Part shown: positions 7,902 to 14,765 of the stretch, piece by piece
Numbering within the stretch: position 1 is the first letter of the stretch
Layout of the letters: the number at the start of each line of letters is the position of its first letter
Assembly (NCBI GenBank): GCA_903912275.1
Contig: CAIWGR010000013.1
Coordinates: forward strand, 1 to 16,918
Reading direction: 5' to 3'
DNA length: 16,918 nt
Origin: an uncultured delta proteobacterium
Lineage (GTDB): Bacteria; Myxococcota_A; Bradymonadia; REDH01
Notes under the pieces: model-generated
Databases searched by the model: none
The model's input: the letters and a program-made list of their open reading frames with translations, nothing else
What the model was told of the DNA's origin: nothing
Translations under genes and position numbers: made by a program

Positions 7902-7924
7902 CCGCTCCCGCGCATGCGGGGCGG
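7902..7924 (+). promoter_or_regulatory. Stem-loop in the speE 5' leader
   Basis: CCCGC, a GCAT loop and GCGGG form a 5-bp stem. It extends by CCGC/GCGG across one bulged T to about 9 bp. It ends about 30 nt before the speE start and is not followed by a T-run, so it looks like a leader structure rather than a terminator. The surrounding divergent gap (7794-7955) must also hold promoters for speE and the PolX-like gene, but no good -35/-10 pair stands out. A Shine-Dalgarno GAGGTGA sits at 7946-7952. Confidence 0.35.
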
Positions 7925-7955
7925 ATGCCACGGCCGCTGCAACATGAGGTGAACG

Positions 7956-8891
7956 ATGTCGGACCGCTACTTCGACCCCTGGACCAAAAACACCTTCCTC
8001 ACCTTCACGGTGACGAAGTTCCACGAGTCGTTTGAGACACCGTTCCAGAAGATCGAGGTCTTTGAGGCCCTCGACTACGGCATGGTCTTGGCCCTCGGCG
8101 GCGTGACCAACGTGACCGAGCGGGACGAGAGCGGCTACCATGAGATGCTCACCCACATGGCCATGTTCGCCCATCCGTCGCCCAAGCGGGTGCTCATCAT
8201 CGGCGGCGGCGACGGCGGCACGCTTCGCGAGGTGCTCCGGCACCCCGAGGTCGAGGAGGCCCACCTCGTCGACATCGATGGCGAGGTCATCCGCGTCTCG
8301 CGTCAGTACTTCCCCGATGTGGCTGCGGCGCTCGACCACCCCAAGGCCCGTGTCATCGTCGACGACGGTGTGGCCTTTGTGGAGCGCGCTGTCGCCAACC
8401 GCGAGCAGTACGACCTCATCCTCGTCGACTCGACCGACCCCGTCGATGCGGCCGTCGACCTCTTCACCGAAGGCTTCTACCGCAACTGCGCGGCGCTGCT
8501 CGGCGAGAACGGCATCCTTGTGCCGCAGAGCGATTCGCCGAGCTTCTACCTCGACCGGGTCGCCCGTATCCACGAGCTCCTCTCCTCCATCTACAAGCAT
8601 GCCCGGCTCTACCTCGGACAGACGCTCTCCTACCCTGGCTGCGTCTGGGCCTTCACGGCCGCGAGCCAGGGCGTCGACGTCGGCGCTGTGCCGGTGCCCG
8701 AAGCACGGGTCGCGGCCATGGAGCCCGAACTTCGCGTCTTCAACGCCGATGTGATGCGCGCCTGCATCGCACTGCCGAACTACATCCGGCGGCGCATCAC
8801 GGGTCAGCCCGGTTGGGCACTGCCCACCATCGCTGACGAGGTCGGTCCCGGCACCATCTGGCGCCCCGGCACAGTGAAAGAGGCCGAGTAG
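7956..8891 (+). CDS. speE: Spermidine synthase
   Basis: Transfers the aminopropyl group of decarboxylated S-adenosylmethionine to putrescine to give spermidine (or a related polyamine) in the cytosol. The 311 residues follow SpeE order. GVTNVTERDESGYHEMLTH (49-67) is the N-terminal substrate block. IIGGGDGG (81-88) is the methyltransferase-fold nucleotide loop, VDID (105-108) binds the cofactor, and DDG (136-138) follows. DSTDP (158-162) carries the catalytic Asp158. A YPGCVWAFTAAS block comes late. The usual D-P-I-G-P-x stretch after the catalytic Asp reads DPVDAAVDLF here, so amine specificity might differ. The start has GAGGTGA 3 nt upstream. The partner enzyme speD lies about 0.7 kb downstream on the other strand. 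Confidence 0.92.
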   Translation: MSDRYFDPWTKNTFLTFTVTKFHESFETPFQKIEVFEALDYGMVLALGGVTNVTERDESGYHEMLTHMAMFAHPSPKRVLIIGGGDGGTLREVLRHPEVEEAHLVDIDGEVIRVSRQYFPDVAAALDHPKARVIVDDGVAFVERAVANREQYDLILVDSTDPVDAAVDLFTEGFYRNCAALLGENGILVPQSDSPSFYLDRVARIHELLSSIYKHARLYLGQTLSYPGCVWAFTAASQGVDVGAVPVPEARVAAMEPELRVFNADVMRACIALPNYIRRRITGQPGWALPTIADEVGPGTIWRPGTVKEAE

Positions 8892-8899
8892 TTAGGCGT

Positions 8900-8927
8900 T
8901 GCTCGGCTCCCCATCGTGAGCCGAGCA
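8900..8927. terminator. Hairpin between convergent speE and peroxiredoxin genes
   Basis: A perfect 10-bp inverted repeat, TGCTCGGCTC and GAGCCGAGCA, around an 8-nt loop. It sits in the 47-bp gap between two convergent genes. Neither side has a strong T-run, so termination strength is uncertain, but its position suits a bidirectional terminator. Confidence 0.6.
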
Positions 8928-8938
8928 GCTCCTCAATG

Positions 8939-9412
8939 CTAGGCGCGGTCAATCATCGAGGACGAGAGCGAGCAGGAGAGGCCAAAGCCGTCCGGCTCGA
9001 GTTCAAGGTGGGTCACCACCCCGTTGTCGACAATCATCGCGTAGCGCTTCGAGCGGAGACCGCCGAGCGCCGTAGCGTTGACTTCGAGGCCCATCGCCTT
9101 GGTGAAGGCGCCGGTCGGATCTGCGAGCAACCGCACCTTCCCATCTGCGCCGAGGGCTTCACCCCAGGCTGCCATGACGAAGGCGTCGTTGACCGCCACG
9201 CAGACGATCTCCGAGATGCCCTTGGCGTGGAAGTCTTCGGCGTCGTTGATGTAGCCGGGCAGGTGGGTGCGGTTGCAGCCGGGCGTGAAGGCGCCGGGGA
9301 CGCCGAAGAGGATGGCCCGCTTGCCCGAGAACAGCGAGCCTGTGCTCACCTTGTGGCCGGGGCTGCCCTGGTGGAGTTCGGCTTCGGGGAGGGTATCGCC
9401 AATCTGAATCAT
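8939..9412 (-). CDS. Peroxiredoxin, Prx5 / redoxin family
   Basis: A thiol peroxidase of 157 residues that reduces H2O2 or alkyl hydroperoxides, probably cytosolic because there is no signal peptide. The peroxidatic cysteine is Cys46 in VPGAFTPGCNRTHLPG (the usual form in this family is close to PGAFTPTC, so Gly replaces Thr just before Cys). Cys147 in GLSCSL near the C-terminus fits the resolving Cys of atypical two-Cys Prx5 proteins. The segment VAVNDAFVMAAWG is also characteristic. The start has GAAGG 7 nt upstream. It lies 177 nt downstream of speD on the same strand and may share its transcript, though a small hairpin at 9554-9571 lies between them. Confidence 0.9.
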   Translation of the reverse strand: MIQIGDTLPEAELHQGSPGHKVSTGSLFSGKRAILFGVPGAFTPGCNRTHLPGYINDAEDFHAKGISEIVCVAVNDAFVMAAWGEALGADGKVRLLADPTGAFTKAMGLEVNATALGGLRSKRYAMIVDNGVVTHLELEPDGFGLSCSLSSSMIDRA

Positions 9413-9553
9413 GAGAAGACCTTCGTCGTTGAGGTGGAATCGAAGGTGAGATGCGCGGAGCGGCAGGAGGATGCGGCTCTGCTGCCATCAGCGGCATCTG
9501 CGAGAGGCCGGGGGCATCGGCGCGTGGCGCCAGGCGGTTCGACGGTGAAGGGA

Positions 9554-9571
9554 GAGCGGGTCGAGCCGCTC
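9554..9571 (-). terminator. Possible stem-loop after speD
   Basis: GAGCGG and CCGCTC arms around a 6-nt loop, about 20 nt past the speD stop, within the otherwise empty 9413-9589 gap. On the minus strand it is followed only by a short pyrimidine stretch, not a clean T-run. A weak terminator or processing site is possible. Confidence 0.25.
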
Positions 9572-9589
9572 AGCCCAACGCCGGGGTCG

Positions 9590-9982
9590 TTACTCTTTGA
9601 CTGCGTAGGCCTTCGGCAGGCTACCCTTCGGCACGCGGAGCAGGCCGCGCTTGAGCTCCATGACCGACTCGCTCGTGGGCTTGAAGGCTTCGCGGAGCAT
9701 CTCGTGCGCATTGGTCGGGTCGATGACATCGCCGCAGGTAAAGACATCAACGGCCGCGTAACCGTACTCCGGCCAGGTATGGATGGAGAGGTGCGACTCG
9801 CTGATGATGACCATGCCACTGACGCCATGCGGATTGAAGTGATGGAACTCAGACGCCACGATGTTGGCACGCATCGCGCGCGCAGCACCGACCATGGCAT
9901 CTTCGATGAGCTTCACATCGTTCATGATCTCGCTCGGACAACCGTAATACTCAATGATGCAATGACGACCGAGTGCTTCCAA
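9590..9982 (-). CDS. speD: S-adenosylmethionine decarboxylase proenzyme, TTG start
   Basis: A pyruvoyl enzyme that decarboxylates SAM to supply the aminopropyl donor for SpeE. I place the start at the TTG at 9982-9980: AAGGAGG (9992-9998) sits 9 nt upstream, and the 130-residue product then begins at the family's normal first strand (LGRHCIIEYYGC). An ATG-initiated frame from 10129 would add 49 Arg/Pro/Gly-rich residues with no family counterpart. The self-cleavage site is Glu62-Ser63 in SESHLSIHTWPEYG, where Ser63 becomes the pyruvoyl group. His68 and Cys83 (in FTCGD) are the expected processing and proton-donating residues. This numbering, as I recall it, matches the well-studied short bacterial enzyme of Thermotoga. 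The length fits the class of small bacterial proenzymes. Confidence 0.92.
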   Translation of the reverse strand: MEALGRHCIIEYYGCPSEIMNDVKLIEDAMVGAARAMRANIVASEFHHFNPHGVSGMVIISESHLSIHTWPEYGYAAVDVFTCGDVIDPTNAHEMLREAFKPTSESVMELKRGLLRVPKGSLPKAYAVKE

Positions 9983-9991
9983 CGTGTTTGC

Positions 9992-9998
9992 CCTCCTT
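9992..9998 (-). promoter_or_regulatory. Strong Shine-Dalgarno setting the speD TTG start
   Basis: The minus strand reads AAGGAGG followed by a 9-nt spacer and TTG. This is the best ribosome binding site near speD and decides between the TTG at 9982 and upstream in-frame starts. Confidence 0.75.
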
Positions 9999-10008
9999 CC
10001 GAAACCTC

Positions 10009-10029
10009 TTGCACGGGGGCCCGATGCAA
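10009..10029 (-). promoter_or_regulatory. Stem-loop directly upstream of the speD Shine-Dalgarno
   Basis: TTGCA and TGCAA arms, then CGG/CCG across one bulged base, give about 8 bp with a short GC loop. It ends 10 nt from AAGGAGG. A second stem, GCCCGC/GCGGGC with a 6-nt loop, lies at 10037-10054. Together they make a structured leader that could modulate speD translation; no known riboswitch class is recognised. Confidence 0.35.
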
Positions 10030-10316
10030 ACAGGGGGCCCGCATGAGCGCGGGCGAGAAAACAGTCTGGATGTGTCGGCGGTGACTTTGGGATTCCGGCT
10101 CGGCTTCTGCTGCTCTGAGGCAGGCTCAAACACGGCGGCCGTGGCCGCGCTGCTGCGCCGGGGCGTCAACACGAGGTCCGGGGAACAGAGGGTCTGCTTC
10201 CGGCTCGGCGGCGCCTTTTAGCAGCAGGGGGGCGGGGGGCAAGCACCTTTTGACCCAGTGCGGCATTGTCACCTTCTGGGGCCCAGCCTAGGAGCGGCCA
10301 ACCTTCGGGAGTGACC

Positions 10317-11126
10317 ATGACAACCTGGAACGAACTGATGACTTCGGCGGCGCCAGTGGCCGGTCGAGCCGACACCTTCTCTGTCACCGTCGGAGAGGAT
10401 TGGCTGCAGGGCCGCACGCTCTACGGAGGCATCGTCGCTGCGCTCGGCCTCCGCGCCATGGAGCAGGCCATCGAAGGGCTGCCGCCCGTGCTCTCGACCG
10501 AGACGGTCTTCATGTCGCCGCTGCCGGCGGGAGTCGTGATCATCGAGGTTCGTCTGCTCCGCCGCGGGCGGAACGTCGCGTTTGCCGAAGCGCTGATCGG
10601 CGACGGCAACAGCATCACCACCCGCGTGACCGCCGTCTTCGGCGCCGCCCGCCCATCCTCCATCACGGTGCCTGTGCGGTCGCGGCAGCCCAGCAAGCCG
10701 CTCGACGCCTCCTTCCCCATCCCCTTCATCCCGGGCATCACGCCCGCCTTCACGCGCCAGTTCGAGAGCCGGCTCTCCGAAGGCGGCTTCCCCTTCACGG
10801 GCTCCGACGACGCGGCCACCGGCGGCTACCTGCGCTTTCTCGACGACCCGGGCTCCGGCGCTGCTGCACAGCTCGGCTTGCTCGACGCCTTCCCCGCCCC
10901 CATTCTTCCCGTCGCTACCGCCCCCTTCATGGCCAGCACAGTGCGATGGTCGGTTCACTTTCTCCAGCCTGCGCCGGTGCCCAAAGATGGCTTCTGGTGG
11001 TTCCGCGCGGATGCCCTCGCCGCTGCCGATGGCTACGCAACGAGCCTTGGTACGCTGCAGAGCGACGGCGTGGTGGTGGCCTGGGCCGAGCAGCTGGTCG
11101 CCGTCTTTGACCAGCCCTCGGGTTAG
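10317..11126 (+). CDS. Acyl-CoA thioesterase-like protein, double hotdog fold
   Basis: A predicted thioesterase of 269 residues with no signal peptide. The N-terminal half has the TesB/acyl-CoA thioesterase hotdog block LQGRTLYGGIVAALGLRAM, followed by strands ending VTAVFGAARPS. The C-terminal half has a second hotdog-like part with VRWSVHFLQP and a closing ATSLGTLQSDGVVVAWAEQL, as in two-hotdog family members. Hydrolysis of acyl-CoA is inferred from the family; chain length cannot be judged. The ATG at 10317 has GGGAG 5 nt upstream and is preferred over an in-frame GTG at 10311 and a TTG at 10266. Its TAG stop interlocks with the TAA of the convergent pseudouridine synthase gene. Confidence 0.82.
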   Translation: MTTWNELMTSAAPVAGRADTFSVTVGEDWLQGRTLYGGIVAALGLRAMEQAIEGLPPVLSTETVFMSPLPAGVVIIEVRLLRRGRNVAFAEALIGDGNSITTRVTAVFGAARPSSITVPVRSRQPSKPLDASFPIPFIPGITPAFTRQFESRLSEGGFPFTGSDDAATGGYLRFLDDPGSGAAAQLGLLDAFPAPILPVATAPFMASTVRWSVHFLQPAPVPKDGFWWFRADALAAADGYATSLGTLQSDGVVVAWAEQLVAVFDQPSG

Positions 11127-11932
11127 GGCAGGTCGTCCCATGCGGCCGGGTTCACCTCGAGCCCCAGCCGCGCGGCGAGCTCGCTGAGGTCTTGCGGCAG
11201 CGGCGCGTCGAACCCGGAGGGCTCCTCGCCGTCCGAAAAGCGCAGCCGCCACGCATGGAGCGCCTGCCGGTGATGCTCGCGGCAGGGCGTGTCGATGTAG
11301 CGGTTCTCGCCCACCAGGGTGAGCCCTTCGTGCTGCAGGTGCACCCGTATCTGGTGGGTGCGCCCGGTGAAGAGTTCGGCTGTCATGAGGCAATAGGCGC
11401 CCGCGCGGGCACGGACCCGGAAGCGGGTCTTGGCGGTCTTGCCGTTTGGGTTCACGCCGTAGCGGTAGTCGCCTCGCTCGTTGAAGTCGCCGATGGGGGC
11501 ATCAACGACGCGCTCCTGCCATTCGGGGTTGCCGTTGCAGATGGCGAGGTAGGTCTTCTGGCCGTTCGGTGTGAGCAGCCGCTGTTGGTAGATGGGGACC
11601 AGCGCCCGCTTGGTGGTGAAGACCAGCAGGCCCGAGGTGTCGGCGTCGATCTGGTGGACAGCCCAGACCATGCGACGGGCGCGTGCCATCAGCAGGTACT
11701 GCGCGCAGTTGCTGTCTTCGAGCGATCGGCCCGTGGACTGGAGGCCCGGGGGCTTGTTGATGACCGTGAGGCCGCCGCTCTCGTAGACGATGAGCGACTC
11801 GATGGGCATCATGAGGGTGTCGACGGCGCCGTAGAAGGGTACTTTCAAGAGGTCGTCCGCGTTGCAGAGAGGTCGCCTCCGTAGCGGGTTGGTGCAGGAT
11901 GGGCGAGTTCGCGGCCGACGCTGTGATTGCAT
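11123..11932 (-). CDS. RluA-family RNA pseudouridine synthase
   Basis: Isomerises uridine to pseudouridine in rRNA or tRNA. The family blocks are all present: LTVINKPPGLQST (55-67); the catalytic motif HQIDADTSGLLVF (93-105) with nucleophile Asp96; the QKTYLA stretch; and GRTHQIRVHL (190-199) near the active site. The usual HRLD reads HQID here, a change also found in some family members. No N-terminal S4 domain is present. The first 40 residues are Arg/Pro-rich and lack family counterparts. The true start may be the TTG at 11848 or ATG at 11812 or 11809, but none has a better Shine-Dalgarno than the ATG at 11932 (GAGG 9 nt upstream). The target site cannot be predicted. It is divergent from malQ. 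Confidence 0.85.
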   Translation of the reverse strand: MQSQRRPRTRPSCTNPLRRRPLCNADDLLKVPFYGAVDTLMMPIESLIVYESGGLTVINKPPGLQSTGRSLEDSNCAQYLLMARARRMVWAVHQIDADTSGLLVFTTKRALVPIYQQRLLTPNGQKTYLAICNGNPEWQERVVDAPIGDFNERGDYRYGVNPNGKTAKTRFRVRARAGAYCLMTAELFTGRTHQIRVHLQHEGLTLVGENRYIDTPCREHHRQALHAWRLRFSDGEEPSGFDAPLPQDLSELAARLGLEVNPAAWDDLP

Positions 11933-11982
11933 CGCCGGTGGCCTCGTCGTAGGAGGCCGCGATTGTCATTCGGAGCGCAGCT

Positions 11983-13467
11983 ATGGACCGTCGAACCTCA
12001 GGTATCCTCCTCCATCCCACCTCGCTGCCCGGGCCCGGGCCCAGCGGCACGCTCGGTGCCGACGCGCGGGCCTTTGTCGCCTTCCTGGAGGCCGCAGGGC
12101 AGGGGTTGTGGCAGATGCTGCCACTTGGCCCGCCGGCCGCGTCAGACAGCCCCTACATGGCCACCAGCGCCTTCGCGATGAACCCGCTGCTGCTCGACGC
12201 CGAAGAGCTCGTTGCCCGCGGCTGGCTCGATGGCGCGGTGCTCGCGACGTGTCCCCACGCCGGCACCTCCTCAGACTTCGACGCCCACGCCACGTGGCAG
12301 CGGGAGCAGCTCCTTCCCGCGCTCGTGAAGGGCTTCACTGAGGGGGCCACAGATGCAGACCGGGCTGCGCTGGAGGCCTTCGAAGCAGCATCGCACTGGC
12401 TCCACGACTTCGCACTCTTTGAGACCATCGGGGCGCGGCATGGCGCCGGCCTCTGGCAAGCGTGGCCCATTGCGCTGCGCGACCGGCACGCAGAGGCGCT
12501 CGCGGCCTTCGCAGCAGCAGAGGCGCCGGCCATCGCGGCGGTGAAGCTGGTGCAGTTCGCCGTCGACGCCCAGTGGCAGGCGGTGCGCGCTGCCGCCAAC
12601 CGTGCCGGCATTCGCATCGTCGGCGATATCCCCATCTTCGTCGGACTGCACTCTGCAGATGTCTGGGTCGAGCGGTCGCTCTTTGAGCTCGACGCGAGCG
12701 GTCAACCTGCCTTCGTCGCCGGTGTGCCGCCCGACTACTTCAGCGAGGTAGGGCAGCGGTGGGGCAACCCGCTCTTCGACTGGACGGCCAGCGAGGCGAC
12801 GGGCCACCGTTGGTGGAAGCAGCGGGTCCGCGCCTGCCTTCGCCAGGCCGACATGGTCCGCATCGACCACTTCCGCGGCTTCGAATCCTACTGGGCCATC
12901 CCCGCCGAGGCCCCCGATGCTCGCTCGGGGAGCTGGCGTCCCGGCCCGGGCCGCCCCTTCTTCGACGCACTCCGCAACGAGCTCGGCGAACTGCCCATCA
13001 TCGCCGAAGACCTTGGCATCATCACGCCGGCCGTCGAGGAGCTCCGCGACGGCCTCCAACTGCCCGGCATGAAGATTCTCCACTTCGCCTTCAGCGGCGG
13101 CGACGACCATCCCTACCTTCCGCACAACTACCCGGTTCGGTGCGTCGCCTACACCGGCACCCACGACAACGACACGACGGCCGGCTGGTATGCGACCTGC
13201 CCGGCGGCGGAGGCCGACCATGCGCGGCGCTACTTCGGCATCGACGGCGCCGACATCGCCTGGCAGCTCCTCGAGGGGCTCTGGCGGTCACCGGCGCTGC
13301 TCGCCCTCGTGCCGGCCCAAGACCTGCTTTCGCTCGGCAGCGAGGAGCGCATGAACCGCCCCGGTTCTGCCGTCGGCAACTGGTGCTGGCGGCTTCGCGA
13401 TGGGGCGCTGGATGCGGGGGTGGCCGCTCGCCTGCGCGAACTCAGCCACCGATATGGTCGATCGTAA
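11983..13467 (+). CDS. malQ: 4-alpha-glucanotransferase (amylomaltase, GH77)
   Basis: Transfers alpha-1,4-glucan segments between maltodextrins during glycogen or maltodextrin metabolism in the cytosol. The 494 residues match the short bacterial amylomaltase layout. It opens with SGILLHPTSLPGP and contains GDIPIFVGLHSADVW and PPDYFSEVGQRWGNPLFDW. The catalytic residues are Asp295 (nucleophile, in RIDHFRGFE), Glu342 (acid/base, in IIAEDLG) and Asp395 (stabiliser, in THDNDT). These positions are very near those recalled for the Thermus enzyme. The C-terminus has LGSEERMNRPG. GGAG lies 7 nt before the ATG. It ends 2 nt from the convergent M23 gene. No other glycogen genes are in the window. Confidence 0.95.
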   Translation: MDRRTSGILLHPTSLPGPGPSGTLGADARAFVAFLEAAGQGLWQMLPLGPPAASDSPYMATSAFAMNPLLLDAEELVARGWLDGAVLATCPHAGTSSDFDAHATWQREQLLPALVKGFTEGATDADRAALEAFEAASHWLHDFALFETIGARHGAGLWQAWPIALRDRHAEALAAFAAAEAPAIAAVKLVQFAVDAQWQAVRAAANRAGIRIVGDIPIFVGLHSADVWVERSLFELDASGQPAFVAGVPPDYFSEVGQRWGNPLFDWTASEATGHRWWKQRVRACLRQADMVRIDHFRGFESYWAIPAEAPDARSGSWRPGPGRPFFDALRNELGELPIIAEDLGIITPAVEELRDGLQLPGMKILHFAFSGGDDHPYLPHNYPVRCVAYTGTHDNDTTAGWYATCPAAEADHARRYFGIDGADIAWQLLEGLWRSPALLALVPAQDLLSLGSEERMNRPGSAVGNWCWRLRDGALDAGVAARLRELSHRYGRS

Positions 13468-13469
13468 GA

Positions 13470-14717
13470 CTACTTCGAAGCCAACGTGGCGGTCATGCGA
13501 CCGACTTCTGCCTGGAAGCGGGCGCGGTCGGTCTCGGGCATCTCGCGGCGGAAGGTGCCGTGCACCTTGACGGGGTCGAGGATCTCGCCGGCCTTCTCGA
13601 GCTGGTAGTGCAGGTGGGGACCGGTGGAGTGGCCCGTGTTGCCCGAGAGCGCGATGACTTCGCCGGCCGTGATGCGGTCGCCCGCCTTCACCTTGTTCTC
13701 GCTCAGGTGGAGGAACTTGCCCGTGTTGCCGTTCGCGAAGGCGATCTCGATGCAGTTGCCGTTGGCGCCCCAGTTCCAGTTGGCCTGGGTGACAACGCCG
13801 GCCCACGGCGCCTTGACGGGGGTTCCGACCGGGGTCTTGAAGTCCATGCCGTGGTGGGTCGGGCGGTCCTTGAGGAGGCTCGTGACCTGATCGTAGTTCT
13901 CGATGGGGCTGTTGTTGAGGCGGAACTCCACCTCTTTGCCATCAGCCGACCAGTAGCGGGGCAGGGTGTCGCCGGTGGCCTGAAAGCGGAAGGCCGTGAG
14001 CGACTTGTTGAACTTGGTCGACTTGTAGGAGGCGGCACCGATGACGACCTGCGCGTTGTCGGCCGTCTCCTGCCAGGCCACGGAGGCCTCGTCGCCGGCG
14101 CGGAGGTCACGGCGGACATCGAGGTCCCACATGACGAGGCGGTTGAAGGCGGCAGAGAGCGCGTCGCCCCGCTCGCCCGCCATGGGTGCAAGCGATGCGG
14201 GAATCGAACCGGCGATCACGGCGTGGCCGGTCGAGAAGTTCGAAGGCACGACGGTGCCCGAATCGACGCGGGCAACCTCAAGCGAGGGATGGCCGCTGCC
14301 GGAGCCTTCAGCGACAACGCCTGCGCCGCTGCCAGAGCCTTCGGCGACGAACCCTTCGCCGCTGCCCGAGCCGGTTGCGACGCCGTCCTCCGGGAGGATC
14401 TCAAGCGTCGAGCCGGTGACCATGGCGCCAGCGAGGGGAGCTGCGCCATTCTTGGAGGCGGCGTTGCTGTCGAGGTTGGAGTCGCGGCTCGCCAGCATGT
14501 GCAGGCCCAGCGCGAGGTTGCCACAGACGGAGATGCCGATCACCGCCAGCGCCCAGGTGGGCACCGCGGGCGCCACCCGGAGGGCCGTGGAAACGGGGCC
14601 AGACTCCATGCCCGAAACCGAGCCGCTCTGCTCCACCGGCTTGAGGTCGCCCGAGGTGAAGAACTCCTCTTCCGACTCATCCCAACCAAATTCCTGCTCT
14701 CCGCGCTTGCCAGCCAT
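13470..14717 (-). CDS. Membrane-anchored M23 (LytM-type) peptidase
   Basis: A predicted peptidoglycan endopeptidase or scaffold of 415 residues. The N-terminus is an acidic cytoplasmic stretch (FGWDESEEEFF, 10-20), followed by one membrane segment (about 53-75). A Gly/Ser-rich tether encoded by a 33-bp repeat comes next (about 116-142), then an uncharacterised region with mixed strand character (about 160-285). The M23 domain follows (about 287-385). Zinc and active-site residues are intact: HHGMD (His288, Asp292), HLSE (His337) and GPHLHY (His368, His370), so catalysis is plausible. GGGAGG lies 3 nt before the ATG. Being single-pass with the enzyme outside, it likely acts on the cell wall in growth, division or lysis of prey; the last is only a guess. 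Confidence 0.9.
   Translation of the reverse strand: MAGKRGEQEFGWDESEEEFFTSGDLKPVEQSGSVSGMESGPVSTALRVAPAVPTWALAVIGISVCGNLALGLHMLASRDSNLDSNAASKNGAAPLAGAMVTGSTLEILPEDGVATGSGSGEGFVAEGSGSGAGVVAEGSGSGHPSLEVARVDSGTVVPSNFSTGHAVIAGSIPASLAPMAGERGDALSAAFNRLVMWDLDVRRDLRAGDEASVAWQETADNAQVVIGAASYKSTKFNKSLTAFRFQATGDTLPRYWSADGKEVEFRLNNSPIENYDQVTSLLKDRPTHHGMDFKTPVGTPVKAPWAGVVTQANWNWGANGNCIEIAFANGNTGKFLHLSENKVKAGDRITAGEVIALSGNTGHSTGPHLHYQLEKAGEILDPVKVHGTFRREMPETDRARFQAEVGRMTATLASK
14292..14390 (-). repeat. Three 33-bp tandem units encoding a Gly/Ser tether
   Basis: Units start at 14292, 14325 and 14358, each beginning GCCGCTGCC. The first two are close copies and the third has diverged after about 15 bases. 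They encode 11-residue repeats of the form GSGSG-x-x-VAE between the membrane segment and the outer domains of the M23 protein. This is a candidate length-variable linker. Confidence 0.7.
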
Positions 14718-14765
14718 GATGCCTCCCTGCTTTCGTTCTCAACCAACTTGGAACGGAGCCGTTAG

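Larger units (their letters stand above)
9983..10316. other. 334-bp divergent intergenic region between speD and the thioesterase gene
   Basis: No credible coding sequence is seen. It holds the speD leader (Shine-Dalgarno and two stem-loops). It also holds two overlapping palindromes, CACGGC-G-GCCGTG at 10131-10143 and GCGGCC-GT-GGCCGC at 10135-10148, and a 12-bp direct repeat TTCCGGCTCGGC at 10093-10104 and 10198-10209. A G-rich run lies at about 10227-10239. TTGACC at 10249-10254 could be a rightward -35 box, but no good -10 follows at normal spacing. Promoters for both flanking genes must lie here. Confidence 0.5.

Noticed and set aside
8936..10084. 382-codon rightward frame opposite peroxiredoxin and speD
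   Set aside because: Antisense to two genes with full catalytic motifs; no recognisable domain of its own.
9983..10129. N-terminal extension of SpeD from the ATG at 10129
   Set aside because: The 49 residues are Arg/Pro/Gly-rich, have no family counterpart and cross the leader hairpins and the strong Shine-Dalgarno.
9951..10172. Small minus-strand frame overlapping the speD start, as a regulatory upstream ORF
   Set aside because: Tempting because it overlaps the TTG, but it has no good Shine-Dalgarno and its start would be GTG. Nothing in it looks like a leader peptide.
10266..10316. TTG at 10266 or GTG at 10311 as the thioesterase start
   Set aside because: GGGAG is properly spaced for the ATG at 10317, where the family sequence begins.
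12759..14765. 668-codon rightward frame across malQ and the M23 gene
   Set aside because: It runs through the strand opposite the M23 gene and a shifted frame of malQ, both with intact motifs. Its translation is Arg/Ala/Gly-rich with no domain. It is a GC-bias artefact.
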